This document shows positions 16,671-24,592 of a stretch of DNA of 40,914 bases, one piece after another; position 1 is the first letter of the stretch, and each line of letters starts with the position of its first letter. The stretch spans positions 1 through 40,914 of the forward strand of contig CAMLNG010000001.1 in NCBI GenBank assembly GCA_946481195.1, in the 5' to 3' direction. Origin of the DNA: an uncultured Chromatiaceae bacterium (GTDB lineage Bacteria > Pseudomonadota > Gammaproteobacteria > Enterobacterales > Alteromonadaceae). The notes under the pieces were generated by a model. It made no database searches and was not told the origin of the DNA. It saw only the letters and a list, made by a program, of their open reading frames with translations. Position numbers and translations under genes: made by a program.

Positions 16671-16883
16671 TTACGGCGTCACGGGTGTGGCAGCTGTCGT
16701 TTTGCGAACTGCCTTCGCCGGTGTCGCGACCTGCAGATTTGACGGTGCCGGTTTCACCACTGGCACAGCACCATGGCCGGGTGGCACATGGACACAGGAC
16801 CCCAACAAATTCAGCACCAGAAACGCCATAATCTGTAACCGGCAATAGCGGCCGAGGTCTGGTGCATTTAACTCATGTTGCAC
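16671..16883 (-). CDS. Possible small lipoprotein (70 aa)
   Basis: A 70-residue ORF with a hydrophobic segment and lipobox-like end (LQIMAFLVLNLLGSC, Cys about residue 30), then VHVPPGHGAVPVV and a Pro/Ala/Thr-rich tail. Such layouts occur in small exported lipoproteins, and a PPGH motif after the lipid cysteine is familiar from some of them. The start GTG 16883 has GGAG 7 bases upstream. Against it, the N-terminal stretch before the hydrophobic segment is long for a signal peptide; an internal ATG just before AFLVLNLL could be the true start, but that leaves no positive n-region. It sits in a 424-base gap otherwise without genes. Confidence 0.5.
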   Translation of the reverse strand: MQHELNAPDLGRYCRLQIMAFLVLNLLGSCVHVPPGHGAVPVVKPAPSNLQVATPAKAVRKTTAATPVTP

Positions 16884-16980
16884 TGTAAGTCTCCATCCAC
16901 AAAATGCCGGTTTAGTCTAAAGATCGGGTCACGACGCATCTGTGACAATTCCCCGGCCAATTTGTGAAACAATGTTATTT

Positions 16981-17010
16981 TTGCTGCCTGCCCCCGGCCA
17001 CGATGATAAA
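16981..17010 (+). promoter_or_regulatory. Weak promoter candidate for the mipA-like operon
   Basis: TTGCTG (16981-16986), an 18-base spacer and GATAAA (17005-17010), 34 bases before ATG 17044. Both hexamers are imperfect. I saw no clear two-component target repeat. Confidence 0.3.
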
Positions 17011-17043
17011 GTGCCGACATTTACAGCAGCACAGGCTCAGATC

Positions 17044-17931
17044 ATGATGTTACGGGCATTGTACTTCATTCTTATTGTTATCGGTGTCGTCACACCGGTA
17101 CACGCCGACTGCACGGACAGCAACACGCAGGAACCCTGCGTTGCCACAGAACAATGGCAAATCAATCTGGCCATAGGCGCTGGATTTCGTTCAAATCCAC
17201 TATACGGCGGCCACAATTTTCCGCTCTGGCTGATGCCAGACATCAGCTATTACGGCGAACACTGGTTCTTCGACAATGCGACACTAGGCTATAGCTGGCA
17301 ACTACATGATGATATCCAGCTCAGCCTGGTCAGTCGTCTGAACGAAGAACAAGGGTATTTCCGCAGACGGTCTGCCGTCAACCTGTTTGAAACACAATTT
17401 ATCTCCGGCATGGGTGTGGCAGGCCCGGTTCAAAAAGTTGCGATGAAACAAGAACTTTCTATTGGCGATGCGGACAAAAGACCGTTGGCGCTGGATGGTG
17501 GTTTGCAACTGGACTGGTTTTTACCCGGCTTACAGCTGAAACTGAACTGGTGGCATGATATCAGCCAGCAGTATGACGGACAGCATCTGCGTCTGGCGGC
17601 GAGCTCGGGCTGGCAAAACAGGCTTGGACACTGGCAACTGGGTGTTGCATTGGCATGGAAGGATCAGCATTTAATGAATACCTATTATGGGCTGAACGCC
17701 AATGAAGGCGAAGGTCTGGAATACCGCGCGCTTGCCAGCTGGCAGCCGGAAATCAGTCTGCAATGGCAGTATCCGCTGACCGAGCGCTGGCAACTGCTGA
17801 GTTTATGGCGACATCGCTGGCTCAATACCGATGTCGAAGTTCCGCTGGCCGGTGGCAAAATGCAAAGTCCGTTGCTGCAGGAATCCACCGCTCACAGCTG
17901 GTTTATCGGCTTTAGTTACCGGTTTCTCTGA
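17044..17931 (+). CDS. MipA/OmpV-family outer-membrane protein
   Basis: A 295-residue protein with a signal peptide (MMLRALYFILIVIGVVTPVHA) and alternating hydrophobic beta-strands typical of a small outer-membrane barrel (INLAIGAGFRSNPLYGG, LWLMPDISYYGEHWFFDNATLGYSW, ending SWFIGFSYRFL with a C-terminal aromatic region). The opening pattern matches the MipA/OmpV family. I moved the start to 17044 (or 17047), because the longer frame from 16942 puts 34 unrelated residues before the signal peptide. It overlaps the next gene by one base (TGATG) and heads an operon with a DUF3019 gene and a two-component pair, which suggests the system controls this porin-like protein. Confidence 0.85.
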   Translation: MMLRALYFILIVIGVVTPVHADCTDSNTQEPCVATEQWQINLAIGAGFRSNPLYGGHNFPLWLMPDISYYGEHWFFDNATLGYSWQLHDDIQLSLVSRLNEEQGYFRRRSAVNLFETQFISGMGVAGPVQKVAMKQELSIGDADKRPLALDGGLQLDWFLPGLQLKLNWWHDISQQYDGQHLRLAASSGWQNRLGHWQLGVALAWKDQHLMNTYYGLNANEGEGLEYRALASWQPEISLQWQYPLTERWQLLSLWRHRWLNTDVEVPLAGGKMQSPLLQESTAHSWFIGFSYRFL

Positions 17932-18317
17932 TGCGGTCTGCGCTGTGGCTGATTTTGCTGGTCCATACCGCTGCACAGGCTGCGCCGGCAGACCAGCAAT
18001 GTGATCAGGCCTTATGCTGGCAAATTGCGCCTGTTGTCTGCGTCGCCGACCAGAAATCAGACAGCTGCCAACTGGATTTTCACCTGTCGTGGCAGCACCC
18101 TGAACCCATTTCATTGTGCGCCGAGCTTGAGGGATTGTCGTTGCATTGCTGGCAAAAACAAACCTCTGGCGAGCTGAGTTATCAGGCGCAGCTGGAAGGC
18201 TCTGCACAGTTACTGTTGCGTGCTGCGGGTCAACCGCGCTTGTCCCGTCAATTATCCGTGTTAAGTCGCCAACCCGCGCGCAAACGCCGGCTGGTCGCCC
18301 CCTGGAGTGTGTTCTGA
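17931..18317 (+). CDS. DUF3019-family periplasmic protein
   Basis: A 128-residue exported protein: signal peptide MRSALWLILLVHTAAQA, then a small cysteine-rich domain with six Cys (24, 29, 37, 46, 63, 73), suggesting disulfides. The layout (CWQIAPVVCVADQKSDSCQLDFHLSW ... CAELEGLSLHCW) and position between a MipA-like gene and a response regulator fit the DUF3019 family, of unknown function. The start overlaps the preceding stop and the stop overlaps the next start (TGATG at both ends), so the four genes are tightly coupled. A role as periplasmic accessory of the sensor kinase is conjecture. Confidence 0.8.
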   Translation: MRSALWLILLVHTAAQAAPADQQCDQALCWQIAPVVCVADQKSDSCQLDFHLSWQHPEPISLCAELEGLSLHCWQKQTSGELSYQAQLEGSAQLLLRAAGQPRLSRQLSVLSRQPARKRRLVAPWSVF

Positions 18318-19009
18318 TGAGTAAAATTCTGTTAGTTGAAGATGATCAACGTCTGGCCAGTCTGGTGCAGAGTTTTTTGCAACAACACGGCTTTACGGTA
18401 CAAGTCTGTGACAATGGTTTGCAGGCAGAACAGCAATGTAAAGATTTTGGCCCTGATTTGGTCGTGCTCGATCTGATGTTGCCCGGGTTGGATGGTTTTG
18501 CCGTCTGTCGCGCGTTGCGCGGCTGGTACAAACAACCAGTATTAATGTTAACTGCCAAACAAAGCGATATCGATCAGGTGCTGGGCCTTGAACTCGGTGC
18601 CGACGATTATGTGATTAAACCGGTTGAGCCGCGTGTGCTGCTGGCGCGGATCCATGCTTTACTGCGCCGCACTCAGGGCGGCAGTGCAGCAGATCAGCAG
18701 CGGCTTGAGTTTGGCAAACTCAAACTCAATCAGTCTGCCCGCGAAGCCTATTATGATAACCAGCTGGTCGAACTGACCAGTTACGAGTTTGATCTACTGT
18801 GGATGCTGGCCAAACACGCCGGCCAGACGGTGCGCCGTGAAGCCATCCATAAACAGATCATCGGCCGCGAATATGATGGTCTGGACCGTACAGTGGATGT
18901 GCGGGTGTCGCATTTGCGCCGCAAACTGGGTGATAACGCCGAAACGCCGTTCCGGATTAAAACAGTCTGGGGTAAAGGATATTTGTTCGTTGCGGATGCC
19001 TGGAACTGA
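18317..19009 (+). CDS. OmpR-family response regulator (RstA-like)
   Basis: A 230-residue response regulator. The receiver domain has the acidic pair Asp9/Asp10, phospho-acceptor Asp52 (VVLDLMLPGLDG), Thr79 and Lys101 (VIKP). A winged-helix DNA-binding domain follows (residues 130-228; VELTSYEFDLLWMLA, DRTVDVRVSHLRRKLGD, RIKTVWGKGYLF). By similarity and neighbour genes it is closest to RstA. Its ATG lies within the stop of the DUF3019 gene, and the kinase starts 2 bases after its own stop. A longer frame from 18146 overlaps the DUF3019 gene and is rejected. Confidence 0.93.
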   Translation: MSKILLVEDDQRLASLVQSFLQQHGFTVQVCDNGLQAEQQCKDFGPDLVVLDLMLPGLDGFAVCRALRGWYKQPVLMLTAKQSDIDQVLGLELGADDYVIKPVEPRVLLARIHALLRRTQGGSAADQQRLEFGKLKLNQSAREAYYDNQLVELTSYEFDLLWMLAKHAGQTVRREAIHKQIIGREYDGLDRTVDVRVSHLRRKLGDNAETPFRIKTVWGKGYLFVADAWN

Positions 19010-19011
19010 CC

Positions 19012-20268
19012 ATGCGCCGTTTGTTCCTGCGTTTCTATCTGTTTATGTTGCTGATGTTATTAGCCATCGGCTGGTCAGTCGAACGCTTATGGGAACATAG
19101 TCAAAGCCCGGAACTACCCGGCTGGGTAGACTTGCTGGGGCAAAGTCTAGCTTACCAGCTGGCCGCGCCGGAACAAAGTGCCGAACAGGTTGCGGCACAA
19201 CTGAATCTGGCGCTGCAAACCATGCCGCCACAAAGCATTGCCTGGTCCGACGCTGAGTCTCAGGCGCTGGAAAGAGGTCAACTGGTCCCTTTGTTCAGTG
19301 ACGATCAGGTGTATTTCTACCAGATGGTGCAAGACCAGCTGCTGCAGTTCGGTCCGGTGCAGGTCGAAGTTCCGGCGCATAACACTTATCTGTTCACACT
19401 GCTGTTTTTTCTGCTGCTCGGGATAGCACTGGCTGGTTTTTTATGGCCGGTGTCCCGCGATATCGAAATCTTGCAGCGCCAGTTGCGCCAGTTTGGCCAG
19501 GGTATGCAGTTACCGGACCCGCCGTTACCGGAACGCTCACTGCTCGCCCCCATCGCTGGCAGCGTCCAACTGATGGCCAGGCAAATTTTGCGGCTGATGT
19601 CGCTACAGCGAGAAATGACGCATGCGGTATCGCATGAACTGCGCACACCGCTGGCCCGGCTGAAGTTTGCACTGGAACTACAAGCGCTGCCGGACAGCGA
19701 AAAACGCGCGATGCAGCAGGATTTAGCCGAACTCGATCAACTGGTTGATGAAATGCTTGATTATGCCCGGCTGGAAGCGCAAACGGTGCGGTTAAGCTTT
19801 GAGGACGTCAATCTGGTGGAATTGCTGGAAAATCTGCTGGAAAAGCTGTCACCACTGCCAGGCGCGCCAATTTTGCTGCAAAGACCGGCGCGGCTGCATT
19901 GGACTTGTGATGGCCATTATCTGGAACGGGCACTGCAAAACCTGCTGCTCAATGCCAAACGTTATGCCCGTAGCCAGGTGTTACTGTCGGTACAACAACA
20001 TGGAAACTGGCTGAATTTCGTCGTTGAAGATGACGGCCCAGGTATCCCCGCCGAGCAAAGGGATGCAATTCTGCAACCTTTTGTCCGGGTCGACCAAAGC
20101 CGCAGTCGCGACAAAGGTGGTTTTGGTTTAGGTCTGGCGATCGTCAGCCGCATCGTGGGCTGGCATCAGGGACGGCTGCGAATTGACGATTCCCTGCTCG
20201 GCGGTGCACGTTTTAGTCTGGAACTGCCAGTGCTGCAAAGCGGCAATAAAAACAACACCGCGGCATGA
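19012..20268 (+). CDS. Membrane sensor histidine kinase (RstB-like)
   Basis: A 418-residue inner-membrane kinase partnered with the upstream regulator. Helix 1 (residues 3-22), a periplasmic region (about 23-125), helix 2 (126-146, LFTLLFFLLLGIALAGFLW), a HAMP-like linker, the dimerisation/phosphoacceptor domain with His208 (MTHAVSHELRTPLARLK), and an HATPase domain with the N box (LQNLLLNAKRYA), G1 (VEDDGPGIP) and G2 (GGFGLGLAIV). The periplasmic domain is about 100 residues, similar to RstB; the signal is unknown. Its last codons form one arm of a hairpin that acts as terminator for the convergent DUF3334 gene. Confidence 0.93.
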   Translation: MRRLFLRFYLFMLLMLLAIGWSVERLWEHSQSPELPGWVDLLGQSLAYQLAAPEQSAEQVAAQLNLALQTMPPQSIAWSDAESQALERGQLVPLFSDDQVYFYQMVQDQLLQFGPVQVEVPAHNTYLFTLLFFLLLGIALAGFLWPVSRDIEILQRQLRQFGQGMQLPDPPLPERSLLAPIAGSVQLMARQILRLMSLQREMTHAVSHELRTPLARLKFALELQALPDSEKRAMQQDLAELDQLVDEMLDYARLEAQTVRLSFEDVNLVELLENLLEKLSPLPGAPILLQRPARLHWTCDGHYLERALQNLLLNAKRYARSQVLLSVQQHGNWLNFVVEDDGPGIPAEQRDAILQPFVRVDQSRSRDKGGFGLGLAIVSRIVGWHQGRLRIDDSLLGGARFSLELPVLQSGNKNNTAA

Positions 20269-20280
20269 TAGCCGCGGTGT
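20245..20280 (-). terminator. Terminator of the DUF3334 gene, overlapping the kinase 3' end
   Basis: Perfect 10-bp stem ACACCGCGGC/GCCGCGGTGT with a six-base loop. On the minus strand it is followed by TGTTTTTATT, a good T tract; on the plus strand no T tract follows. One arm encodes the last kinase residues and the TGA stop lies at the arm/loop border. Confidence 0.8.
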
Positions 20281-20311
20281 CAGGTCGATTCCGGACGCTC
20301 ACACTCTGTGA

Positions 20312-20983
20312 TTAAAGCCCGAGATTAGCGAGGAAGTCGTCATCCACATCCGCTTCTGCGGCACTGTCCGCAGTAGTCTGATTATTTGCATTGGCCAGAA
20401 TGTCGTCGACGTTCTCTTCAGCTGCCGTCTCAAATTCATGTAACTGGATAAATTCGGTTTTATCCATCGCTAGTTCCAGATAGAAAATATTGTGCAGCGG
20501 CGTATTAAATGTCACCCGTCGTGCCTGTGGCTGATCGAGTTGGGTATTGATCAGAATTTGCACTTGTTTGTTAATCGCCATCATCTTTGGCTGACTTTGA
20601 TTAATCGAGGTTTGTAATTCCTGACGAACCCGGTTAGTGAAGTCACCGACAATCTGGTTCATCAACTCACCCATCACGTTGCCGACTTCATCTGACGTGT
20701 GGAACTGCGCCAGTTCAGTTTCAGGCATTCCCATACTCATCATGTACTTGCGGTAAATTTCCATCGCAGCTTCCGCAGTGAAATTGATCACCACCAGGCC
20801 GGAGAAACCGCCATCAAACAATACAAAGCACCCCAGGTCCGGGCGCAAACAGGTTTTGTGGATTTTCTGTACCATCGGCGAATAGGCAATCTGTGAATTG
20901 CCTGCTGCGGCAAAGACCTGAGTCACAGCGGTACACAACGTCAGCAGGACGTCATCGGTATTAATAATTTTATTTTTTCTCAT
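20312..20983 (-). CDS. DUF3334-family protein (CheX-like)
   Basis: A 223-residue cytoplasmic protein starting MRKNKIINTDDVLLTLCTAVT. Segments such as IAYSPMVQKIHKTCLRPDLGCFVLFDGGFSGLVVINF, TSDEVGNVMGELMNQIVGDFTNRVR and FYLELAMDKTEFIQ match the DUF3334 family as I know it from marine gammaproteobacteria. The E-x(2)-N-x(2)-GE-x(2)-N pattern (EVGNVMGELMNQI) is that of CheC/CheX-type phosphatase helices, so a CheX-like role in chemotaxis is possible (inference). The tail is acidic with DDDFLANLGL. AGGAG sits 5 bases before ATG 20983; the 50-residue upstream extension is rejected. Confidence 0.85.
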   Translation of the reverse strand: MRKNKIINTDDVLLTLCTAVTQVFAAAGNSQIAYSPMVQKIHKTCLRPDLGCFVLFDGGFSGLVVINFTAEAAMEIYRKYMMSMGMPETELAQFHTSDEVGNVMGELMNQIVGDFTNRVRQELQTSINQSQPKMMAINKQVQILINTQLDQPQARRVTFNTPLHNIFYLELAMDKTEFIQLHEFETAAEENVDDILANANNQTTADSAAEADVDDDFLANLGL

Positions 20984-21195
20984 GAAGGCTCCTGGTTGGG
21001 CCGGATTGCAACTGCATGATGTTAAAAACCAAAACATCACACAGATTAAGGACATGTCTTCGAATACTATGCCAGCCGGCCACGCTGCGCAACTTTGTTC
21101 CAAATATCGCGCTGTGCCGGCGGCTGGCTTCACGCCAGCGTGAACTTCAGCTATCGTGTAGTTTTACGCACGCCTCATAACAGGGAACCGCCTGG

Positions 21196-22677
21196 ATGGC
21201 CACCGATCCGAAGACTTCGGTTGAAAACAGTTACAGTAAAAACCTGACAAAACTGATTGGTGGCTTATTAAGTGGCTCACGTTTTCAGTTGTCGGTTTAT
21301 GGCAGTGCTGCGCGTTTTTTCAGCCGTGACGAACAGGACACCGCGGACATTGCTCAGCTACACGAAGCCTGGGAGCAAAGCCAGGCACGGTTGGCGCTGG
21401 CGAATCGCAAGACCGAAGCGGGCCTTATCGCCGATGTGCAGCAGAAACGCCAGCAATTGTTTGATGCCGAGCACCGCTATGAACAACTGCAGCAACAACG
21501 CTACAGCCAGTTGTATCTGATTTGCCAGCAGTTGTTGGAGCTGACTGACGGCCAAAACCGGCAGGAAACTATTCTGCGTTCATCCCGCTTGCTGGGCACA
21601 TTGCAATTACTGGCTCCGAGCGAAGGCGACTCGATGGCTGCGATGCAGCAGAAATACAAACCCTTTTATAAAGCCGTATTGAGCCTGCGCTTGCTTGACC
21701 ATCTGCTGGAACAAAATCTCATCACCAACAGCTATATCCTGAAAAAAGTACAACAAAAAGCCACGATGCTGCATTTGCCTGGACCACAACCCTACTGCCC
21801 GTTTCGCGACGACGTGCAAATTCCTTTGCTGATGGCGGTGTTATTACAGGACGTGGGCCACTATCATCCGGATGCGCTGCGTGTGTTGCGGGCTGATGGC
21901 AGCCAGCCCAATTATCGCCTGCAATTCAGTGCTGCCGAGCGCCAGGAGTTTCTCGACGTCAGTCTGCAGGCCAGCCTGCGATTTTTACTCAAAGGCATCG
22001 GTATGCCACTGTATCGTGGCAATTCCAAAAGCGAACGCACTGAATTTCAGCAAAATGAGCAGGAAAAAATTGCTTTTGCTGCCACAGTGCTGCGAACGGC
22101 GGCAGCGCCTGGCAGCGGCGTTGGTAACTTGCTGCGGATCCCGCAGGTTTACGCGTCCGCAGTGTTACCGGGGCGGGCCCGATTTATCTATGAGTCTTTA
22201 CCGAAAGTAGCGTTGATCCTGAAAAATGGCGCCCGCGCCGGCCAATATGATGAGCGTATGGTCGACCAGCTGCTGACCATTACCGGCATATTTCCCCAGG
22301 GTTATGGCATCGTGTACCTGCCCAAAGAAAAATCGGGGCATGCCCTGGACCGCTACGAATTTGCCATCGTCAATTCACTGTATCCGCCGAGCCCGGAAAC
22401 ACCGTTATGTCGGGGTGTGACCCGTAATTTGCGCTTTAAAACCTCGGGACAAAATCTGGCGGTTAGTGTCGACCATAATCTGTATTTTAAACCTGCGCGG
22501 CAAAAACTGGCGGTGATCCCGGAAGCCCGGTTACAGGAAATTCTGAGTAAACTATCGTCGAACTTTGAACCGGCTCAACTACGGCATTTTTTACCGCGTT
22601 GCTGGCATCCGGACGAGTTTTTTGCCCCGGCAAAACATCAGAATTTATGGAACCGCACTGAACTGCAGCAAAACTAA
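21196..22677 (+). CDS. Conserved protein of unknown function, possible degenerate HD domain
   Basis: A 493-residue cytoplasmic protein I cannot name. Visible parts: a coiled-coil-prone region (about residues 50-110, rich in Gln/Glu/Arg), then a helical domain with LLQDVGHYHPDAL at residues 216-228, reminiscent of the LHDxGH core of HD/HD-GYP phosphohydrolases, though the first metal His is replaced (QD rather than HD). A C-terminal part (PKEKSGHALDRYEFAIVNSLYPPSP) is reminiscent of the segment after HD-GYP domains. There is no signal peptide or membrane segment. It is divergent from the DUF3334 gene. A signalling role is a guess only. GGGAA lies about 10 bases before ATG. Confidence 0.8.
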   Translation: MATDPKTSVENSYSKNLTKLIGGLLSGSRFQLSVYGSAARFFSRDEQDTADIAQLHEAWEQSQARLALANRKTEAGLIADVQQKRQQLFDAEHRYEQLQQQRYSQLYLICQQLLELTDGQNRQETILRSSRLLGTLQLLAPSEGDSMAAMQQKYKPFYKAVLSLRLLDHLLEQNLITNSYILKKVQQKATMLHLPGPQPYCPFRDDVQIPLLMAVLLQDVGHYHPDALRVLRADGSQPNYRLQFSAAERQEFLDVSLQASLRFLLKGIGMPLYRGNSKSERTEFQQNEQEKIAFAATVLRTAAAPGSGVGNLLRIPQVYASAVLPGRARFIYESLPKVALILKNGARAGQYDERMVDQLLTITGIFPQGYGIVYLPKEKSGHALDRYEFAIVNSLYPPSPETPLCRGVTRNLRFKTSGQNLAVSVDHNLYFKPARQKLAVIPEARLQEILSKLSSNFEPAQLRHFLPRCWHPDEFFAPAKHQNLWNRTELQQN

Positions 22678-22701
22678 ACTTCATTCACAGCACTCAAACC
22701 T

Positions 22702-23259
22702 ATGACAACTGAATCTGAAAAAATGGCGACGCAGCAGTGGTTTAACCCGGCGGATCGCGAGCTGGTTGCCCAGCGCCGGCGTGCCAAGCAGTTATGCCGG
22801 CAAATGAACGAGCAAGGCCCCGAACCTTTTAAAAGCCACCAGCAGCTGGCGCGGCAATTATTCGGCAGTGTCGGCAGCTGTTATATCGAACCGGATTTCT
22901 GGTGCGACTATGGCAGCAATATCCATCTCGGTCAGCGCTTTTATGCGAACCATCATTGTGTGATGCTGGACGCGGCCACTATCACCATCGGTGACGACGT
23001 GATGCTGGGTCCTTCGGTGCAGATTTATACCGTCAGCCATCCACTGGCCGCCAGCGAGCGGGTGACAGGGATTGAGCAGGCGCATCCGGTCGTGATCGCG
23101 GACCGCGTCTGGATCGGCGGCGGTGCTATTATTTTGCCAGGCGTCAGCATCGGCGAAGGTGCGGTGATCGCTGCAGGTGCAGTGGTCAACCGTAACGTAG
23201 CCCCGTACACGCTGGTTGCCGGTCAGCCAGCTCGTGTAATCAAAGACCTGCCGCAGTAA
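22702..23259 (+). CDS. Hexapeptide-repeat acetyltransferase (maltose/galactoside O-acetyltransferase type)
   Basis: A 185-residue left-handed beta-helix acyltransferase using acetyl-CoA. The N-terminal helical cap (residues 8-60; KQLCRQMNEQGPEPFKSHQQLARQLFG) and LbH repeats (IHLGQRFYANHHCVMLDAATITIGDDVMLGPSVQIYT, VVIADRVWIGGGAIILPGVSIGEGAVIAAGAVVNRNV) match the Maa/LacA group. The probable catalytic His is in YTVSHPL (about residue 113). The acceptor is uncertain; a sugar is usual. It follows the unknown 493-aa gene by 24 bases and may be cotranscribed. No good ribosome site is seen before ATG 22702; an in-frame ATG at 22723 is the alternative. Confidence 0.88.
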   Translation: MTTESEKMATQQWFNPADRELVAQRRRAKQLCRQMNEQGPEPFKSHQQLARQLFGSVGSCYIEPDFWCDYGSNIHLGQRFYANHHCVMLDAATITIGDDVMLGPSVQIYTVSHPLAASERVTGIEQAHPVVIADRVWIGGGAIILPGVSIGEGAVIAAGAVVNRNVAPYTLVAGQPARVIKDLPQ

Positions 23260-23272
23260 GTCGTCGCCAACT

Positions 23273-23306
23273 TCGCGGCCAGTTGCACACAAATATTTGG
23301 CCGCGA
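23273..23306. repeat. Inverted repeat between the acetyltransferase and Bcr/CflA genes
   Basis: Perfect 9-bp arms TCGCGGCCA and TGGCCGCGA with a 16-base AT-rich loop. There is no T tract on either side, so it is not a clear terminator. Confidence 0.5.
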
Positions 23307-23411
23307 CAATTCACAATTATGCATTCAGGCAGCTGCATCCTTACGGCTTTTACGATCATTTAACCGCCTCTGATGCAGTAAAATATCGTTTTTTCCGAAC
23401 TGATAGTAATT

Positions 23412-24587
23412 ATGACCCAGCGCCCATCTCTTGCGTTAATCGCACTCTTTGCCTCTGTCGTCGCCATTACGCCACTGGCAATCGATATGTATCTGCCGGC
23501 GATGCCGCTGTTAAGTCAGGCCCTGGCAACAGACTCCGGCGCTGTACAGCAGTCACTGAGTATCTTTTTGGCTTTTTATGCGCTCGGCATGTTGTTGTTT
23601 GGTCCACTGGCAGATGCGGTAGGTCGCCGGCCATTAGCGCTGCTGGGCCTGAGTGGTTTTGTCCTCAGCAGTATCTGGCTGAGCCGTAGTACTGACATTG
23701 AAAGTTTTCTGGCCGGCCGCGCATTGCAGGCTTTTTTTGGTGCCGCCGCCACTGTGGTGGTGCCAGGTTTGATTCGACAGCTGTATCAGGAACATACCGC
23801 CAAGGGCATGTCCTATGTCTCGATGATGATGATGCTGGCGCCGTTGCTGGCTCCGGCGATCGGTAGCGCTGTGCTGGCTGTGAGTGACTGGCGCTGGATT
23901 TTTCTGACCCTGGCCGGTTATGGTTTGCTGATTTTACTGTGCAGCGCAAAATTTTTTCCGGCCACCCATCCCGATAACAAACGCAAACCAGAGTTTTTCA
24001 GCGCCTACCGCACTGTATTAAGCCGTAAACTGGCGCAGCCGCTGATTGCGGTGTCGATGTTTGCGTCCTTCAGTTTCTTCTGTTTTTTAACCGCAGTGCC
24101 TTTTATCTACATTGGTCATTTCCACGTCGACACCAGCACGTTCAGCATGCTGTTTGGCTGCAATGTGCTGGCGCTGATCAGCGCGAATTTTGCCAATGCC
24201 CGGCTCGTAGTGCGCCATGGTAGCGCGAAATTGCTAAAGGTTGCTTTTGGCAGTGCTGTGGTCTGGGCCTTACTGTTGACACTGGCCGGCTCTCTGGATG
24301 CGCCATTGTGGGCCGTAGTGGCGGCGATTATTCCGCTGATGGCCAGTCTTGGCATCTGCGCCACCAACGCCGATGCGTTGATTTTGATGGAGTTTCCAGA
24401 GCATTCCGGTACTGCAACCGCGGTGATTGGCACCTTGCGGTTTGGTGCCGGCGCCGCCGCCGGTCCATTATTGGCGCTGGGCGGTCAGACTTCAGTGCTG
24501 CCTTTTGCGCTACTGATGCTCAGCGGTGTATGTGGTATGGGCCTGGCGCTGTGGTTTCGGCAGCGCCGCCTCGCGCACGCGCAATAA
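23412..24587 (+). CDS. Bcr/CflA-family multidrug efflux transporter (MFS)
   Basis: A 391-residue inner-membrane MFS exporter of the drug:H+ antiporter-1 group. About 12 helices are visible. The N-terminal FASVVAITPLAIDMYLPAMPLLSQAL and the motif A region FGPLADAVGRRPLALLGL are characteristic of Bcr/CflA proteins, which export bicyclomycin, sulfonamides or small metabolites. The actual substrate is unknown. TAAAAT at 23379-23384 may be a -10 element; the ribosome site is poor. The stop is 5 bases from the convergent dusC stop, with a small hairpin (ACAGCG/CGCTGT) near the junction. Confidence 0.9.
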   Translation: MTQRPSLALIALFASVVAITPLAIDMYLPAMPLLSQALATDSGAVQQSLSIFLAFYALGMLLFGPLADAVGRRPLALLGLSGFVLSSIWLSRSTDIESFLAGRALQAFFGAAATVVVPGLIRQLYQEHTAKGMSYVSMMMMLAPLLAPAIGSAVLAVSDWRWIFLTLAGYGLLILLCSAKFFPATHPDNKRKPEFFSAYRTVLSRKLAQPLIAVSMFASFSFFCFLTAVPFIYIGHFHVDTSTFSMLFGCNVLALISANFANARLVVRHGSAKLLKVAFGSAVVWALLLTLAGSLDAPLWAVVAAIIPLMASLGICATNADALILMEFPEHSGTATAVIGTLRFGAGAAAGPLLALGGQTSVLPFALLMLSGVCGMGLALWFRQRRLAHAQ

Positions 24588-24592
24588 CAGCG

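Noticed and set aside
16942..17043. N-terminal extension of the MipA-like protein
   Set aside because: The signal peptide begins at 17044/17047; the extra 34 residues look non-coding and include the promoter candidate.
18146..18316. Extended start for the response regulator
   Set aside because: It would overlap the DUF3019 gene in another frame; receiver domains begin at MSKILLVEDD.
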